Positions 22,608 through 32,560 of a DNA stretch of 64,000 nucleotides are shown in pieces. Numbering within the stretch: the first letter of the stretch is position 1; each line of letters begins with the position of its first letter. This DNA comes from Plumapathes pennacea (taxonomy: Eukaryota; Cnidaria; Anthozoa; Antipatharia; Myriopathidae), in the NCBI GenBank assembly GCA_964036295.1, contig OZ038473.1, positions 8,029,501-8,093,500 of the forward strand, written 5' to 3'. A program made the translations under genes and the position numbers. The notes under the pieces were generated by a model. That model saw only the letters and a list, made by a program, of their open reading frames with translations. It did no database searches and had not been told where the DNA came from.

Positions 22608-22706
22608 ATTACACGGCGGCGCAAAGATATCTATTTTATTTTCGAGTGGTAAAATAGTGTTTTTACCACGAGAAAATAAAATCCATATCTTTAAGCCGCC
22701 ATGTAA
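22608..22706. repeat. foldback palindrome
   Basis: Arms 'tattacacggcgg...gatat' and 'atatcttta..ccgccatgtaat', with a core of inverted 'gtggtaaaa' / 'tttttaccac'. It abuts the outer edge of family D. Confidence 0.7.
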
Positions 22707-22885
22707 TTTTCTTTTTATTATATTAGACAAGAGTGTTTTACAAGAAACTGCACAAACAACCGTGCAAAAGGGGAAGTGATGCCAACAATATCCTTACTAG
22801 TGAGGCTATGGAAAATATGCCACTCGGGTCCCGGATGTAGTTTTGTATGGATTTTATGCACGGTATATTTTCCAGTAAAACACTC

Positions 22886-22947
<62 letters not shown>

Positions 22948-23108
22948 TCATTTCAAAAAAGAATATATATGTAAGAAGCCAACGTTAGTTTGAGTAAGAC
23001 GCAATCTGAAATAGCTCTTTGTGTTGTCACGACTGCGGCACTCTGTTGACTAGTTCAATTCCATGAGCAGATAAAAGCTAATTGCACTTTTTTTTAATAC
23101 ACTGTCAG
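22707..23108. other. microsatellite and unassigned DNA
   Basis: A TA microsatellite occupies about 22,890-22,944; the YIYIYI reading frames across it are artefacts. The rest shows no gene. Confidence 0.6.
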
Positions 23109-23368
23109 ATAAACGCAGTGAACTGTGGTCTAGCCACTCTGGTCCCGGACTGTGTGCGAAACGCATGCGTGGCTTCGTTTGGATACACAGCACACACGGA
23201 TGTCACAGCTGCACCTCGGATGGACACGAGTCCCTCTCTTCCTTTGTTCCAGCAAGCTATGAAATCACCTGATAGTGAAAGTATCGATGCTGGGTCGTGC
23301 TGCGTGCTGATGTCCAAGGCTGGACGAGTCCACGGCGTGTGTTACAGAGACAAGGCCACACTACAGAG
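23109..23368 (+). other. candidate orphan coding exon
   Basis: A pyrimidine tract and CAG (acceptor ending 23,108) precede a 260-bp stretch that is open in one frame and meets the donor AG|GTATGC at 23,369. The translation contains VRNACVASFGYTAHTDVT and DAGSCCVLMSKAGRVHG. I do not recognise the protein. No partner exons are visible nearby; the element insertions on both sides may have isolated it. It could also be a chance open frame. Confidence 0.3.
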
Positions 23369-23576
23369 GTATGCTTCAGTCTTGTTTGTGATACGGCAGA
23401 AATCAATCCTGCTATTTTGAAGTCATTGGTCGTTGCGCAAACTTCAGAAACAACGACAAACTAAAGTTCAGGGAACTCCAAGCGAGTCGCCATCTCGAAA
23501 TCTAATGTTCGTCAGTCAGTCTGTGAGTCTGTCATAGGGCGACCTCTAAGGCAATGGCATAATAATAATTATCAAT

Positions 23577-25070
23577 AGGTTGGTTGTGATCGTCCGGGTT
23601 AGAGTAGTCTCCAGAAAGACTGTTGTTGGTGACTGACGTTTCGACTACCTGAGCGGAAGTCATCTTCAGAGTCAAGTGAAAAGTATTCGTCAGATGGCGG
23701 TATATATGTCTCTGGTTGTAGAAGTGATTGGTCCGTTATGTCGGTCTATGGTTGGTCGAGTCGGCTTGGTTGTGTTTCGTTATTGGTCAGTTGATGTTCT
23801 TTTGTCCTGTTGATTAGTCTATTGTTCGTTCGGTTGCGTTTGATGTCATCTATCAGTCGTTTGTAAGGTGCCGGTAGTTGTTGGCATCTGTTGAGTGGTT
23901 TCCGTTCTAAGTTTGTGTACCAGCTTTCCAGTGTAAGTCGTTGGTAGTAGTTGGTACTGTGGCTGATGCATTCAGCAGAGTCCCAGTTGATGTCGTGTTT
24001 AGTCTGTCGGTGGTGTTCAGAAATGTGATTTCTGATGTCGCCGTTTCTGGTAGCTCGTTTGTGTTCAGTAAGTCTCGTGTTCAGGTTTCTGCCAGTTTCA
24101 CCGATGTAGGTGGCTTTGCAGTCAGTACAAGATATTCTGTATACTGTTCCCTGTCTGTTGATGGGTTCGTCTTTGTCCTTTACGTTGGTCAGTAAATCGC
24201 GTAGAGTCGTGATGGGTTTGTGGGCTACCCGGATGTTGTAGGGTCGTAGAATACGTGCTATCGTCTCAGAGGTGCCTCTGATATACGGTAGTGTGGCCAA
24301 GGTCAATGGAGTTGTGTCGTTAGTGGTTTCGTTGTCGGTAGTCTCGTTGGGTGCGGTGTTCTTGTGAGTGTTGCGTTTGACAAAGTTAGGGTCGTAGTCG
24401 TTCTTCTGGAAAACGCGTTCCAGGTGTCGGGTCTCGTTAAGTAAGTCGTCGGGAGAGTCACAAAGTAGTTGCGCTCGTTTCGTCAGCGTTCTGATCGTGG
24501 TAGCCTTGTGTGAAGTAGGGTTGTAAGAAGTCTGGTCAAGTAGTCTGTCAGTGTGCGTTGGTTTTCTGTAGACTGTAGTTCGTAGCCTGTCGTTGTCGTG
24601 GCTCACGAGGCAATCTAAGAACGGAAGTTTTCCGTTGTCTTCGATTTCCTTAGTGAACTGTATGTCAGGGTTTTGGTCGTTCAGGTGTTTGTGGAAGGAG
24701 TCAATGTCGTCTTTGTGTACAGCAGTAAACGTATCGTCAACGTATCGTAGCCAGAGAGGCAGCGTTTGTTCGTAGGTTGCAAGGGCGCATTCTTCGATGT
24801 GTTGCATCACAATTTCTGCTACAATAACAGAGACCGGTGAACCCATTGCTGTTCCGTGTAGTTGTCGGTAGTGTTTTCCGTTGTACTGGAAGTACGTGGA
24901 AGTCAAGCATAGAATTAGTAACTCCATGACGTCTTTAGTCGGTAAGGGTAGTTTGGTAGTGTGGCGTTCGATAGCAGTTTCAGTACACTGTAGTGCCAAC
25001 TGAAGTGGAATACTGGTGAACAGTGATTTCACATCAAAGGACACGAGTTTGTAGTCGTTAGGTATCTGTA
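23577..25070 (-). pseudogene. 5'-truncated Penelope copy (RT C-terminal half + GIY-YIG)
   Basis: Minus-strand frame of 432 codons (25,044-23,746) corresponding to about residue 386 onward of the complete copy. It includes the RT palm with YVDD and the GIY-YIG endonuclease. Only about three amino-acid differences separate it from the plus copy (for example I for T, G for R and C for R in the palm region), so the two halves are of the same age. The truncation point is at about 25,070, inside the RT. It cannot encode a complete RT. Confidence 0.85.
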
Positions 25071-25133
25071 TACTCTAACCCGGACGATCACAACCAACCT
25101 ACTGTTCACACTCCTGGGTTCAAACCATTTGCC

Positions 25134-27587
25134 ATGTTACGTTCACTTGGACGTCAGAGCGAACGACTTGCTAACAATTACATCAGTTATGCAACCACCG
25201 TCAGAAAAATACGGGAACAACTCTGGTTCAACCACCGGTGCCGCGATCAGGGCCTTGTTCCAGCTGGACTTAAACTTAAGTCTCCGCTGAACACGCAAGA
25301 GGCCATCCAGATCGTCAAAACCGCCAGCAGACGACTGATCAGAGCACGGATCAACGACTGTCACAGAAGACTCAACCACTACAAGACCAAACGGGTACGT
25401 AAACACGAACAACTACAGAAACGAATACCGACCGACCTACTCAACACCCTATTGACAATTACCGACAAACGAGCCGACAAAGCAACCGACAACTACCGCA
25501 AACAACACCGACAAAAACTGGAACGCCTACAACAGACCAAAAACCGCAACCGACCTAAACCGGACGCCACCTGGGTGAGAAACATTTCTTCTCGCCCTTT
25601 GGACCAAACTGAAACTCAAGTACTGTCTTACGGACTGAAACACTCCATAACGCCAAAACGAATACCGACAGAGACTATTGTATCCAGCGTTGAGGCCGCC
25701 TTGTCTCGTAACAGAGATTTACCTGACACGGCCAAGGATAACATCAGGAGCAGAATTGCTTCTACGATACAATCAGCCTCTATACATGACAACAACATGA
25801 CCAAAGACGAAAAACAAGCACTGAAACGACTACAAAACGGCAAAGACATTGTCATACTGCCAGCCGACAAAGGACGAGTGACTGTTGTCATGAACAAAAC
25901 AGACTACCACGACAAAATGGACGCACTTGTCAACGACAAGCAGACGTACAAAGAACTCACTCGAGACCCCTCACCGGCTCTACAACGGAAACTGAACGCC
26001 AAAGTCTTTTCACTGAGAAAGACTGACGCTATTGACATTCAACGTTACTACCGACTGAGATCTTCGGTGCCACGGTCACCGAAACTCTACGGACTACCCA
26101 AACTGCACAAACCTAACATACCGATGCGACCCATAGTCTCGTTCTGTGGGTCCCCGACGTACGAACTCTCGAAGTACTTAACGACCATACTGAAACCGCT
26201 GACAAACAATTCTAAACACAAACTACAGTCTACTGAGAACTTCATCGACGCGATCAAGACTATACAGATACCTAACGACTACAAACTCGTGTCCTTTGAT
26301 GTGAAATCACTGTTCACCAGTATTCCACTTCAGTTGGCACTACAGTGTACTGAAACTGCTATCGAACGCCACACTACCAAACTACCCTTACCGACTAAAG
26401 ACGTCATGGAGTTACTAACTCTATGCTTGACTTCCACGTACTTCCAGTACAACAGAAAACACTACCGACAACTACACGGAACAGCAATGGGTTCACCGGT
26501 CTCTGTTATTGTAGCAGAAATTGTGATGCAACACATCGAAGAACGCGCCCTTGCAACCTACGAACAAACGCTGCCTCTCTGGCTACGATACGTTGACGAT
26601 ACGTTTACTGCTGTACACAAAGACGACATTGACTCCTTCCACAAACACCTGAACGACCAAAACCCTGACATACAGTTCACTAAGGAAATCGAAGACAACG
26701 GAAAGCTTCCGTTCTTAGATTGCCTCGTGAGCCACGACAACGACAGGCTACGAACTACAGTCTACAGAAAACCAACGCACACTGACAGACTACTTGACCA
26801 GACTTCTTACAACCCTACTTCACACAAGGCTACCACGATCAGAACGCTGACGAAACGAGCGCAACTACTTTGTGACTCTCCCGACGACTTACTTAACGAG
26901 ACCCGACACCTGGAACGCGTTTTCCAGAAGAACGACTACGACCCTAACTTTGTCAAACGCAACACTCACAAGAACACCGCACCCAACGAGACTACCGACA
27001 ACGAAACCACTAACGACACAACTCCATTGACCTTGGCCACACTACCGTATATCAGAGGCACCTCTGAGACGATAGCACGTATTCTACGACCCTACAACAT
27101 CCGGGTAGCCCACAAACCCATCACGACTCTACGCGATTTACTGACCAACGTAAAGGACAAAGACGAACCCATCAACAGACAGGGAACAGTATACAGAATA
27201 TCTTGTACTGACTGCAAAGCCACCTACATCGGTGAAACTGGCAGAAACCTGAACACGAGACTTACTGAACACAAACGAGCTACCAGAAACGGCGACATCA
27301 GAAATCACATTTCTGAACACCACCGACAGACTAAACACGACATCAACTGGGACTCTGCTGAATGCATCAGCCACAGTACCAACTACTACCAACGACTTAC
27401 ACTGGAAAGCTGGTACACAAACTTAGAACGGAAACCACTCAACAGATGCCAACAACTACCGGCACCTTACAAACGACTGATAGATGACATCAAACGCAAC
27501 CGAACGAACAATAGACTAATCAACAGGACAAAAGAACATCAACTGACCAATAACGAAACACAACCAAGCCGACTCGACCAACCATAG
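25134..27587 (+). CDS. Penelope-like reverse transcriptase / GIY-YIG endonuclease
   Basis: Intact 817-codon gene. Residues about 1-170 are basic and helical (a putative N-terminal DNA/RNA-binding part). The RT domain follows: KLYGLPKLHK, the palm VSFDVKSLFTSIP and the catalytic Y486-V-D-D489. At the C-terminus is a GIY-YIG nuclease (V686-Y-R-I and T-Y698-I-G, followed by conserved N, R and H residues), which makes Penelope elements endonuclease-positive. The enzyme would nick target DNA and prime reverse transcription there. The ATG falls exactly at the end of the 64-bp 5' repeat, so that repeat probably supplies the promoter or 5' UTR. No stops or frameshifts: likely a young copy. Confidence 0.92.
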   Translation: MLRSLGRQSERLANNYISYATTVRKIREQLWFNHRCRDQGLVPAGLKLKSPLNTQEAIQIVKTASRRLIRARINDCHRRLNHYKTKRVRKHEQLQKRIPTDLLNTLLTITDKRADKATDNYRKQHRQKLERLQQTKNRNRPKPDATWVRNISSRPLDQTETQVLSYGLKHSITPKRIPTETIVSSVEAALSRNRDLPDTAKDNIRSRIASTIQSASIHDNNMTKDEKQALKRLQNGKDIVILPADKGRVTVVMNKTDYHDKMDALVNDKQTYKELTRDPSPALQRKLNAKVFSLRKTDAIDIQRYYRLRSSVPRSPKLYGLPKLHKPNIPMRPIVSFCGSPTYELSKYLTTILKPLTNNSKHKLQSTENFIDAIKTIQIPNDYKLVSFDVKSLFTSIPLQLALQCTETAIERHTTKLPLPTKDVMELLTLCLTSTYFQYNRKHYRQLHGTAMGSPVSVIVAEIVMQHIEERALATYEQTLPLWLRYVDDTFTAVHKDDIDSFHKHLNDQNPDIQFTKEIEDNGKLPFLDCLVSHDNDRLRTTVYRKPTHTDRLLDQTSYNPTSHKATTIRTLTKRAQLLCDSPDDLLNETRHLERVFQKNDYDPNFVKRNTHKNTAPNETTDNETTNDTTPLTLATLPYIRGTSETIARILRPYNIRVAHKPITTLRDLLTNVKDKDEPINRQGTVYRISCTDCKATYIGETGRNLNTRLTEHKRATRNGDIRNHISEHHRQTKHDINWDSAECISHSTNYYQRLTLESWYTNLERKPLNRCQQLPAPYKRLIDDIKRNRTNNRLINRTKEHQLTNNETQPSRLDQP

Positions 27588-27870
27588 ACCGACATAACGG
27601 ACCAACCACTTCTACAACCAGAGACATATATACCGCCATCTGACGAATACTTTTCACTTGACTCTGAAGATGACTTCCGCTCAGGTAGTCGAAACGTCAG
27701 TCACCAACAACAGTCTTTCTGGAGACTACTCTAACCCGGACGATCACAACCAACCTACTGTTCACACTCCTGGGTTCAAACCATTTGCCAATAATTATCA
27801 ATTAGCGTCAAAGCGAGGTCAAACAAAGGTTTGAACGAAGCAACAACTGTACGTAACTGCGTTCACGAAA

Positions 27871-28155
27871 ATGAATTTGAAAACTGGAAAACTTGACACA
27901 GCACGGTCTCGCGAAGCTTGTCTGCAAAAGAGAAGGGAACTAGCACAGGCAAGGCAAAATCGTGAAACAATCGAACAGCGCCAAATACATCTAGAGAAAA
28001 GACGACAAAAATTTGATAACCGCATTATGAACGGAAGCGTGCCAAAGAAACGGCTCCGCAAAGGGAACAGTGCTTGGAAGCAAATCGGGAGCTTCAGACA
28101 CCGTCTTGTGTTAAACTCAGATCCTTATTCAGAAAGCACAAGCAACAAAGTTTAG
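27871..28155 (+). pseudogene. basic coiled-coil ORF in family C arm, left
   Basis: 94-codon frame starting MNLKTGKLD and rich in R, K, E and Q (REACLQKRRELAQARQNRET). A homologous frame lies inverted at 31,712-32,038. Such arginine-rich heptad-like stretches occur, as I recall, upstream of DUF6570 in Helitron-type proteins, but the identification is weak. It ends in a frame change near 28,140. Confidence 0.4.
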
Positions 28156-28839
28156 TCAGTGGAAAGCGAACAATCACCGTGACAAATATATTCTACCCGT
28201 ATCTTGTAACTCGATCACTTCAAGAATGTATTAAAATCTGTATGCTGATAATTTTCCCTCGAAGTATTGTTTTAATATGCTTCTGTCGCCAGTTTCGGTT
28301 ACCGTACTGGCTCAGAGCAATCAGAACTTGGAGTCCTGAATGATTTATTCAGATGTCTTATTATTTCTTTCCAGACTAAAACTGTAACAAATACTGTAAT
28401 TTGACGTGCGGTGATTGCAGCGACATTCGTTCACAAGCCCTTAGAAGTATGACTAGGTCTGAAGCCTGTGTATAATTTGAAGTAAACCATTCAAGTTTTG
28501 CTTTGATTCTGGGAGAAATTTATGTTGTTTTGAGCGCGTTCACGTACAAAACAATTCGAGTTCATTAAACATGCATGCCTGAGTCTTGTGCATGCAGTCC
28601 AGAGTAAATACAAATTGCACAGGAAGCCTATTTAATTGTACTGCCTATGAATTCAAAATTGGAAAATCAGTGTTCCGTTTTTCCCGTACTACGACGGCCG
28701 ACCAACTTCAAAATTTGAGTATTAGATTTTGAGAACGTGCTTGGCAGACTGTATAAATTAATTTGTCGTGCCAACCGACCGTGGGAAATACGTACTTCAT
28801 CATGCAATCGATTCGTTTTTTCAACGCAAAAGTATAACG

Positions 28840-29002
28840 CGCACCATTCTTTTTCTCCTTCCTTTGCGTGTAGCATTTGACTTCGAAGAAAGGTTTGAGT
28901 CAACATTTCGGTAAAACAAAGGCTACTCTTCTTGGGAGTACCAAAGTAAAAGTCCCATCAATGTCAGAGCGAGGGGTATCTGCGATTATCGTATTTCTAG
29001 TA
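28840..29002. repeat. dispersed DUF6589 5'-exon fragment
   Basis: Parallels 2,085-2,208: 'cggtaaaacaaaggct', 'agagcgagggg' and 'tatctgcgattatc', ending with the same TATTTCTAGTA (28,992-29,002). The coding match is interrupted. Confidence 0.55.
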
Positions 29003-29244
29003 AGAAGTGCTGAACGCGAGCTTAAAAAGGATAGGGTTGTCAGAAGCCACAGGTTTACCAGTGATGCAAACAATTTTTACTAGTGCAATAAATATAAGCC
29101 ATATATTGAAGTGGCTTTTGGCCTTCACAGGTGCAAAGCTGAAGATTCGATGTCCTTCAAACACATCATATTCTTGTAAAAGTGTGTCCATGTTTCCAGA
29201 AGTCTCTCTTCAAACTCAGTTAATTCTAACTCTGGTGGCCTATG
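29003..29244. other. unassigned spacer
   Basis: No gene recognised; just downstream (in minus orientation) of the Helitron-like fragment. The frame in the overlapping part includes ELELTEFEERLLETWTH, which fits the end of the DUF6570-type region. Confidence 0.4.
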
Positions 29245-30194
29245 TGGGAGTGTCATTTTATTGGCTTTTGCACAACTTGGCATCTTACCAGCTTTGATGT
29301 TTTGATGACCAGTTCTACAAATCCATTCAGAATTGTTCAGATCTGAGTTGAATGAATGTTCGTGACATCTAATTACACCAGCTTTGTACCAAAGTTGATC
29401 ACAGCAAGTACACACATACTCAGGTCCACATTTAATATTTTCATGAAATTGTTTAATAAGACCCTCAATGGTTTTAAATTTGTTTACTCTTTGTTTTTGT
29501 TTCATCTGTTTTTCTTTTAGTCTCAGTAGTTGTGGATTTTTTTGCCTTTATTTTTTTGGCTTTTCTCTTTTCCTTTAACAAGATCTGGGTCCTTTTCCCT
29601 TTTTCTTTTTCTGGCCTGTCTGTCTTTTTCTTTCACATGATCTGGGTTTCCTTCTCTGTATATTTTCTTAGCTTCATTTTCTTTTTGTTTTACTTTGGGA
29701 TTACTTTTTCTGTTTCATGTGCATTCTCATTAGTTTCTCTTTAGCAAGGTATTGTTGATCCATTCTTTGCTTTCTTTCATAATCTCTCAAATAAGCTTTT
29801 TGTTCCTCAAGAGCTGAAGAATCACAATCTTTGTTGTTTGAGCAACTAACTGCACAAACATAACATAACATAACATAACATAACAATGTCATTTTGATTT
29901 ATATTATTTTGTACTGCACTATTGCAGCATCATGACTGCAATCCTGGCTTCGTACACAATTATTTGTCACCAATGGAACAGTAGAAACATAGTGAACCTA
30001 AAAAAGTCTTCTTTGGAAGTTTCTGGGTTCAACTAGAGTGCTTTCTGCAACATTTTGAGCAGATTCTATGATTCTATGATGTTAAATGAATATTGTCTCA
30101 CTAACTATAGAAGCAAAACAAAATTTTAAACAAAAACCACGTGAACCCTATCGACCAACAAGAATGGGCGAGCTTTCAGCGGCAACGCTGCTTT
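29125..30194 (-). pseudogene. Helitron-like remnant with DUF6570-type zinc region, copy 2
   Basis: A second copy of the 20,225-21,220 unit, better preserved. It has a K/E/R-rich N-terminal part (about 29,520-29,830, one stop), CTCCDQLWYKAGVIRCHEH, WICRTGHQNIKAGKMPSCAK (one Cys replaced by Gly), then PELELTEFEERLLETW. The last part matches how DUF6570 continues ('L...E..L......F'). Rep and helicase domains are missing. The 5' edge at 30,194 reads A|TCAAAGCAGCG on the minus strand, the same as copy 1. Confidence 0.55.
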
Positions 30195-31289
30195 GATATC
30201 TGTGCATGTTCCACAGAGCCAAACGATGTTTGTACACTGAAATAGTCCTGAGGATTGAGTTTGCAGTCACAAATGGACTGAACATGCTGTGAACAAAACC
30301 GCAATAATGTTGTAAACAAGTCTAGTATTAAATTCCTCGCTTTCAATTTTATATTTGCTACAGAGCATGAATATTCGAAAGCCTGATAGAAGAAACGCAT
30401 TCAGTTAAAAAGAGAAACAGTATTGAAGTGAGGGCTGGATTAATCGCAGCCTCTGTTTAGAAACGAGTGTTCGAAGTCAAACTGTCAAAAGTCTAAGTCA
30501 CGCATTACTCAGATTTTCTTGCTGGTAGTCCCTCAACCTTTAAGAAGCAAATGCATGAGTGTTGTAATGATAATTTATAGTTTACACTGGTTTCATTTAA
30601 GCGAGATGTCAAACCAAGTTCTTTATACTGTGTGATATTTTTCTGGTGAGAAACTGGAAGTCTCTCTTGGCAGTTCTGCTCTTGTCCCTGTTTCCATTTA
30701 ATTTATTCTGGTCTCGATCTAACTCACGCCGTGAGCTCACTGGCAACGCCAGTCTAGTTTTCATTTCTAGTATACAAAATACCACTGCGAAACAAAGGCT
30801 ACTTGATCAAGTGGAAGAAATATTTCAACATGCACTGTACGATAAGCCGATCAAAGCATTCTGACAACTGTCACGCTCGCGCGGAGCAATATATTCACAG
30901 ACTATTAGTCGAGTCTTAAGCCCTGAGAATGAATATTTTCGTCATAAAAATGGATATACTTCTGGTGAAAAAACTTTACAAAACAGCTACAGTAGATGTC
31001 ATGTACAGTTTAAAGCATAAATCACCATTGTTTACGGCTAAAGTTCGTCATGGCTTTGGTGTCCGTTTTTGGCCTGGTATCTTCCCAGAAGTACTTCGTG
31101 TAGCCACAGAAAGTTTGTCGGGGCGAAATAAGACGATGAACTTGTGAATGCCAGCCAAAAATCGTTCCCTAAAATCCAGTATACCCATGCATCCAAACGG
31201 TGTTGAGTTTGGATGGGATATAGCTAACTTTGCACGCAATTGTATTACAACGTACAATTCAATCGCGGTACCCACATCTCAAGTTGTTC
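30195..31289. repeat. family B repeat, rearranged copy
   Basis: 30,196-30,757 is a plus-oriented 3' part ending in the hairpin CTGGC-AAC-GCCAG followed by T and CTAG (30,754-30,757). 30,770-31,289 matches the 5' part of family B in minus orientation. The two halves are therefore inverted relative to other copies. No coding sequence. Confidence 0.65.
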
Positions 31290-32255
31290 GTGAAGTCACC
31301 TCATGCATGTTTCATGAGCTCAAATTGTTTTGTACGTGAGCCCGCTCAAAACAACATGATTTCTCCCAGAATCAAAGCAAAACTTAAACGGTTTACTTCA
31401 AATTATACACGGGCTTCAGACTTAGTCATACTTCAAAGGGCTAGTGAGCGATTCTCGCTGCAATTACCACATGCCAAATTACAGTATTTGTTACAGTTTT
31501 AATCTTGAAAGAAATAATAAGACATCTGACTAAATCATTCAAGACTCTAAGTTCCTATTGCGCTGAGCCAATACGGTAGCCGAAACTGGCGACAGAAGCG
31601 TATTAAAACAATACTTCGAAGGAAAATGATCAGCATACAGATTTTAATACATTGAAATTGAAGTGATCGAGTTACAAGATACGGGTAGAATATATTTGTC
31701 ACGGTGATTGTTCAATTTTCACTGACTAACCTTTGTTGCTTGTCCTTTCTGAATAAATATCTGAGTTTAACACAAGACGGTGTCTGAAGCTCCCAATTTG
31801 CTTTCAAGCACTGTTCCCTTTGCGGAGCCGTTTCTTCGGCACGCTTCCGTTCATGATGCTGGCGGTTATCACATGTTTGTCGTTTTTTCTCTAGACGTAT
31901 TTGGCGCTGTTTGATCGTTTCACGATTTCGCCTTGCCCGTGCCTGTTCCCTTCTCTTTTGAAGACGAGCTTCACGAGACTGTTCTGTTTTGGGTTTTCTA
32001 GTTTTCAAATTCATTTTCGTGAACGCAGTTATGTACAATTGTTGTCAGTAAAATTAACCACTTGCCAGTAAAATTAACAACTAGTCAGTAAAATTAACCA
32101 CTGGTCAGTAAAACCACTGGCGGAGACGCTAATCAATAATTATTGTGTCGTTGCTTATACGTCATTGCCTTAGGCACCTGGCCTAAAAAGTTGTACGCCA
32201 GTCTGACTGACAGACGAACATTAAATTTCGAGATGGAGACACGCTTGGAGTCTGC
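31290..32255 (-). repeat. family C long inverted arm, right
   Basis: Reverse complement of the interrupted left arm. It carries the inverted basic ORF (31,712-32,038), which starts MNLKTRKPKTEQ if the second Met is used. A degenerate tandem repeat (32,045-32,115) has replaced part of the arm compared with the left side. Confidence 0.65.
32045..32115. repeat. short tandem repeat (CAGTAAAATTAACCACT)n
   Basis: Four imperfect units of about 18-20 bp beginning 'gtcagtaaaattaaccac'. Confidence 0.8.
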
Positions 32256-32504
32256 GAATAAGGTGATATTACTGTATTAGCTGCATCAGCGTTGTGATTA
32301 TTTCCCTCGCTTCGCTCGGGGATAACCTCTTATCACTCTGTCACAAATAGGAAATTGTTACAGCCGTTTCGGTTTCAAGTTTGGTATGTAGTCTCCTGTC
32401 GAGTTTTCGACCATTTCAGACATTTTTTTTCCGTTATGCATTGCCTTGCTGAAGAGGTGGACAAGCAATAAAATCACTAAGCAAAAAGCGGCAAACAGGG
32501 TTGC

Positions 32505-32505
<1 letters not shown>

Positions 32506-32557
<52 letters not shown>
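32506..32557. repeat. (GT)n microsatellite
   Basis: About 50 bp of uninterrupted GT dinucleotides followed by a G-rich run. Confidence 0.95.

Positions 32558-32560
<3 letters not shown>

Larger units (their letters stand above)
23564..27802 (+). mobile_element. Penelope-like element with inverted partial copy
   Basis: Bounded by a 13-bp direct repeat AATAATTATCAAT (23,564-23,576 and 27,790-27,802), which I take as the target duplication. It contains a 5'-truncated minus-strand copy (23,577-25,070) joined head to head to a complete plus-strand copy (25,071-27,789). The plus copy begins with about 64 bp (25,071-25,134) that repeats its own 3' end (27,727-27,790). Partial inverted copies and repeated ends of this kind are characteristic of Penelope elements. 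Confidence 0.85.
23478..28590 (+). repeat. family C long inverted arm, left (interrupted by Penelope)
   Basis: After removing 23,577-27,789, this arm (23,478-23,576 plus 27,803-28,590; about 0.9 kb) matches the reverse complement of 31,290-32,255. Examples are 'ccatctcgaaat' and 'taatgttcgtc' at the outer end, and 'accgtgacaaatatattcta' and 'gtcttattatttctttc' further in. The arms enclose about 2.7 kb of Helitron-like and family B sequence. The outer edge is near ACTCCAAGCG. Confidence 0.65.

Noticed and set aside
22776-22988. Reading frames rich in YIYIYI
   Set aside because: Produced by the (TA)n microsatellite at 22,890-22,944.
23941-24195. Val/Ser-rich frames opposite the Penelope gene (also 27,138-27,392)
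   Set aside because: Antisense shadows of the GIY-YIG region, present in both copies because the DNA is duplicated.
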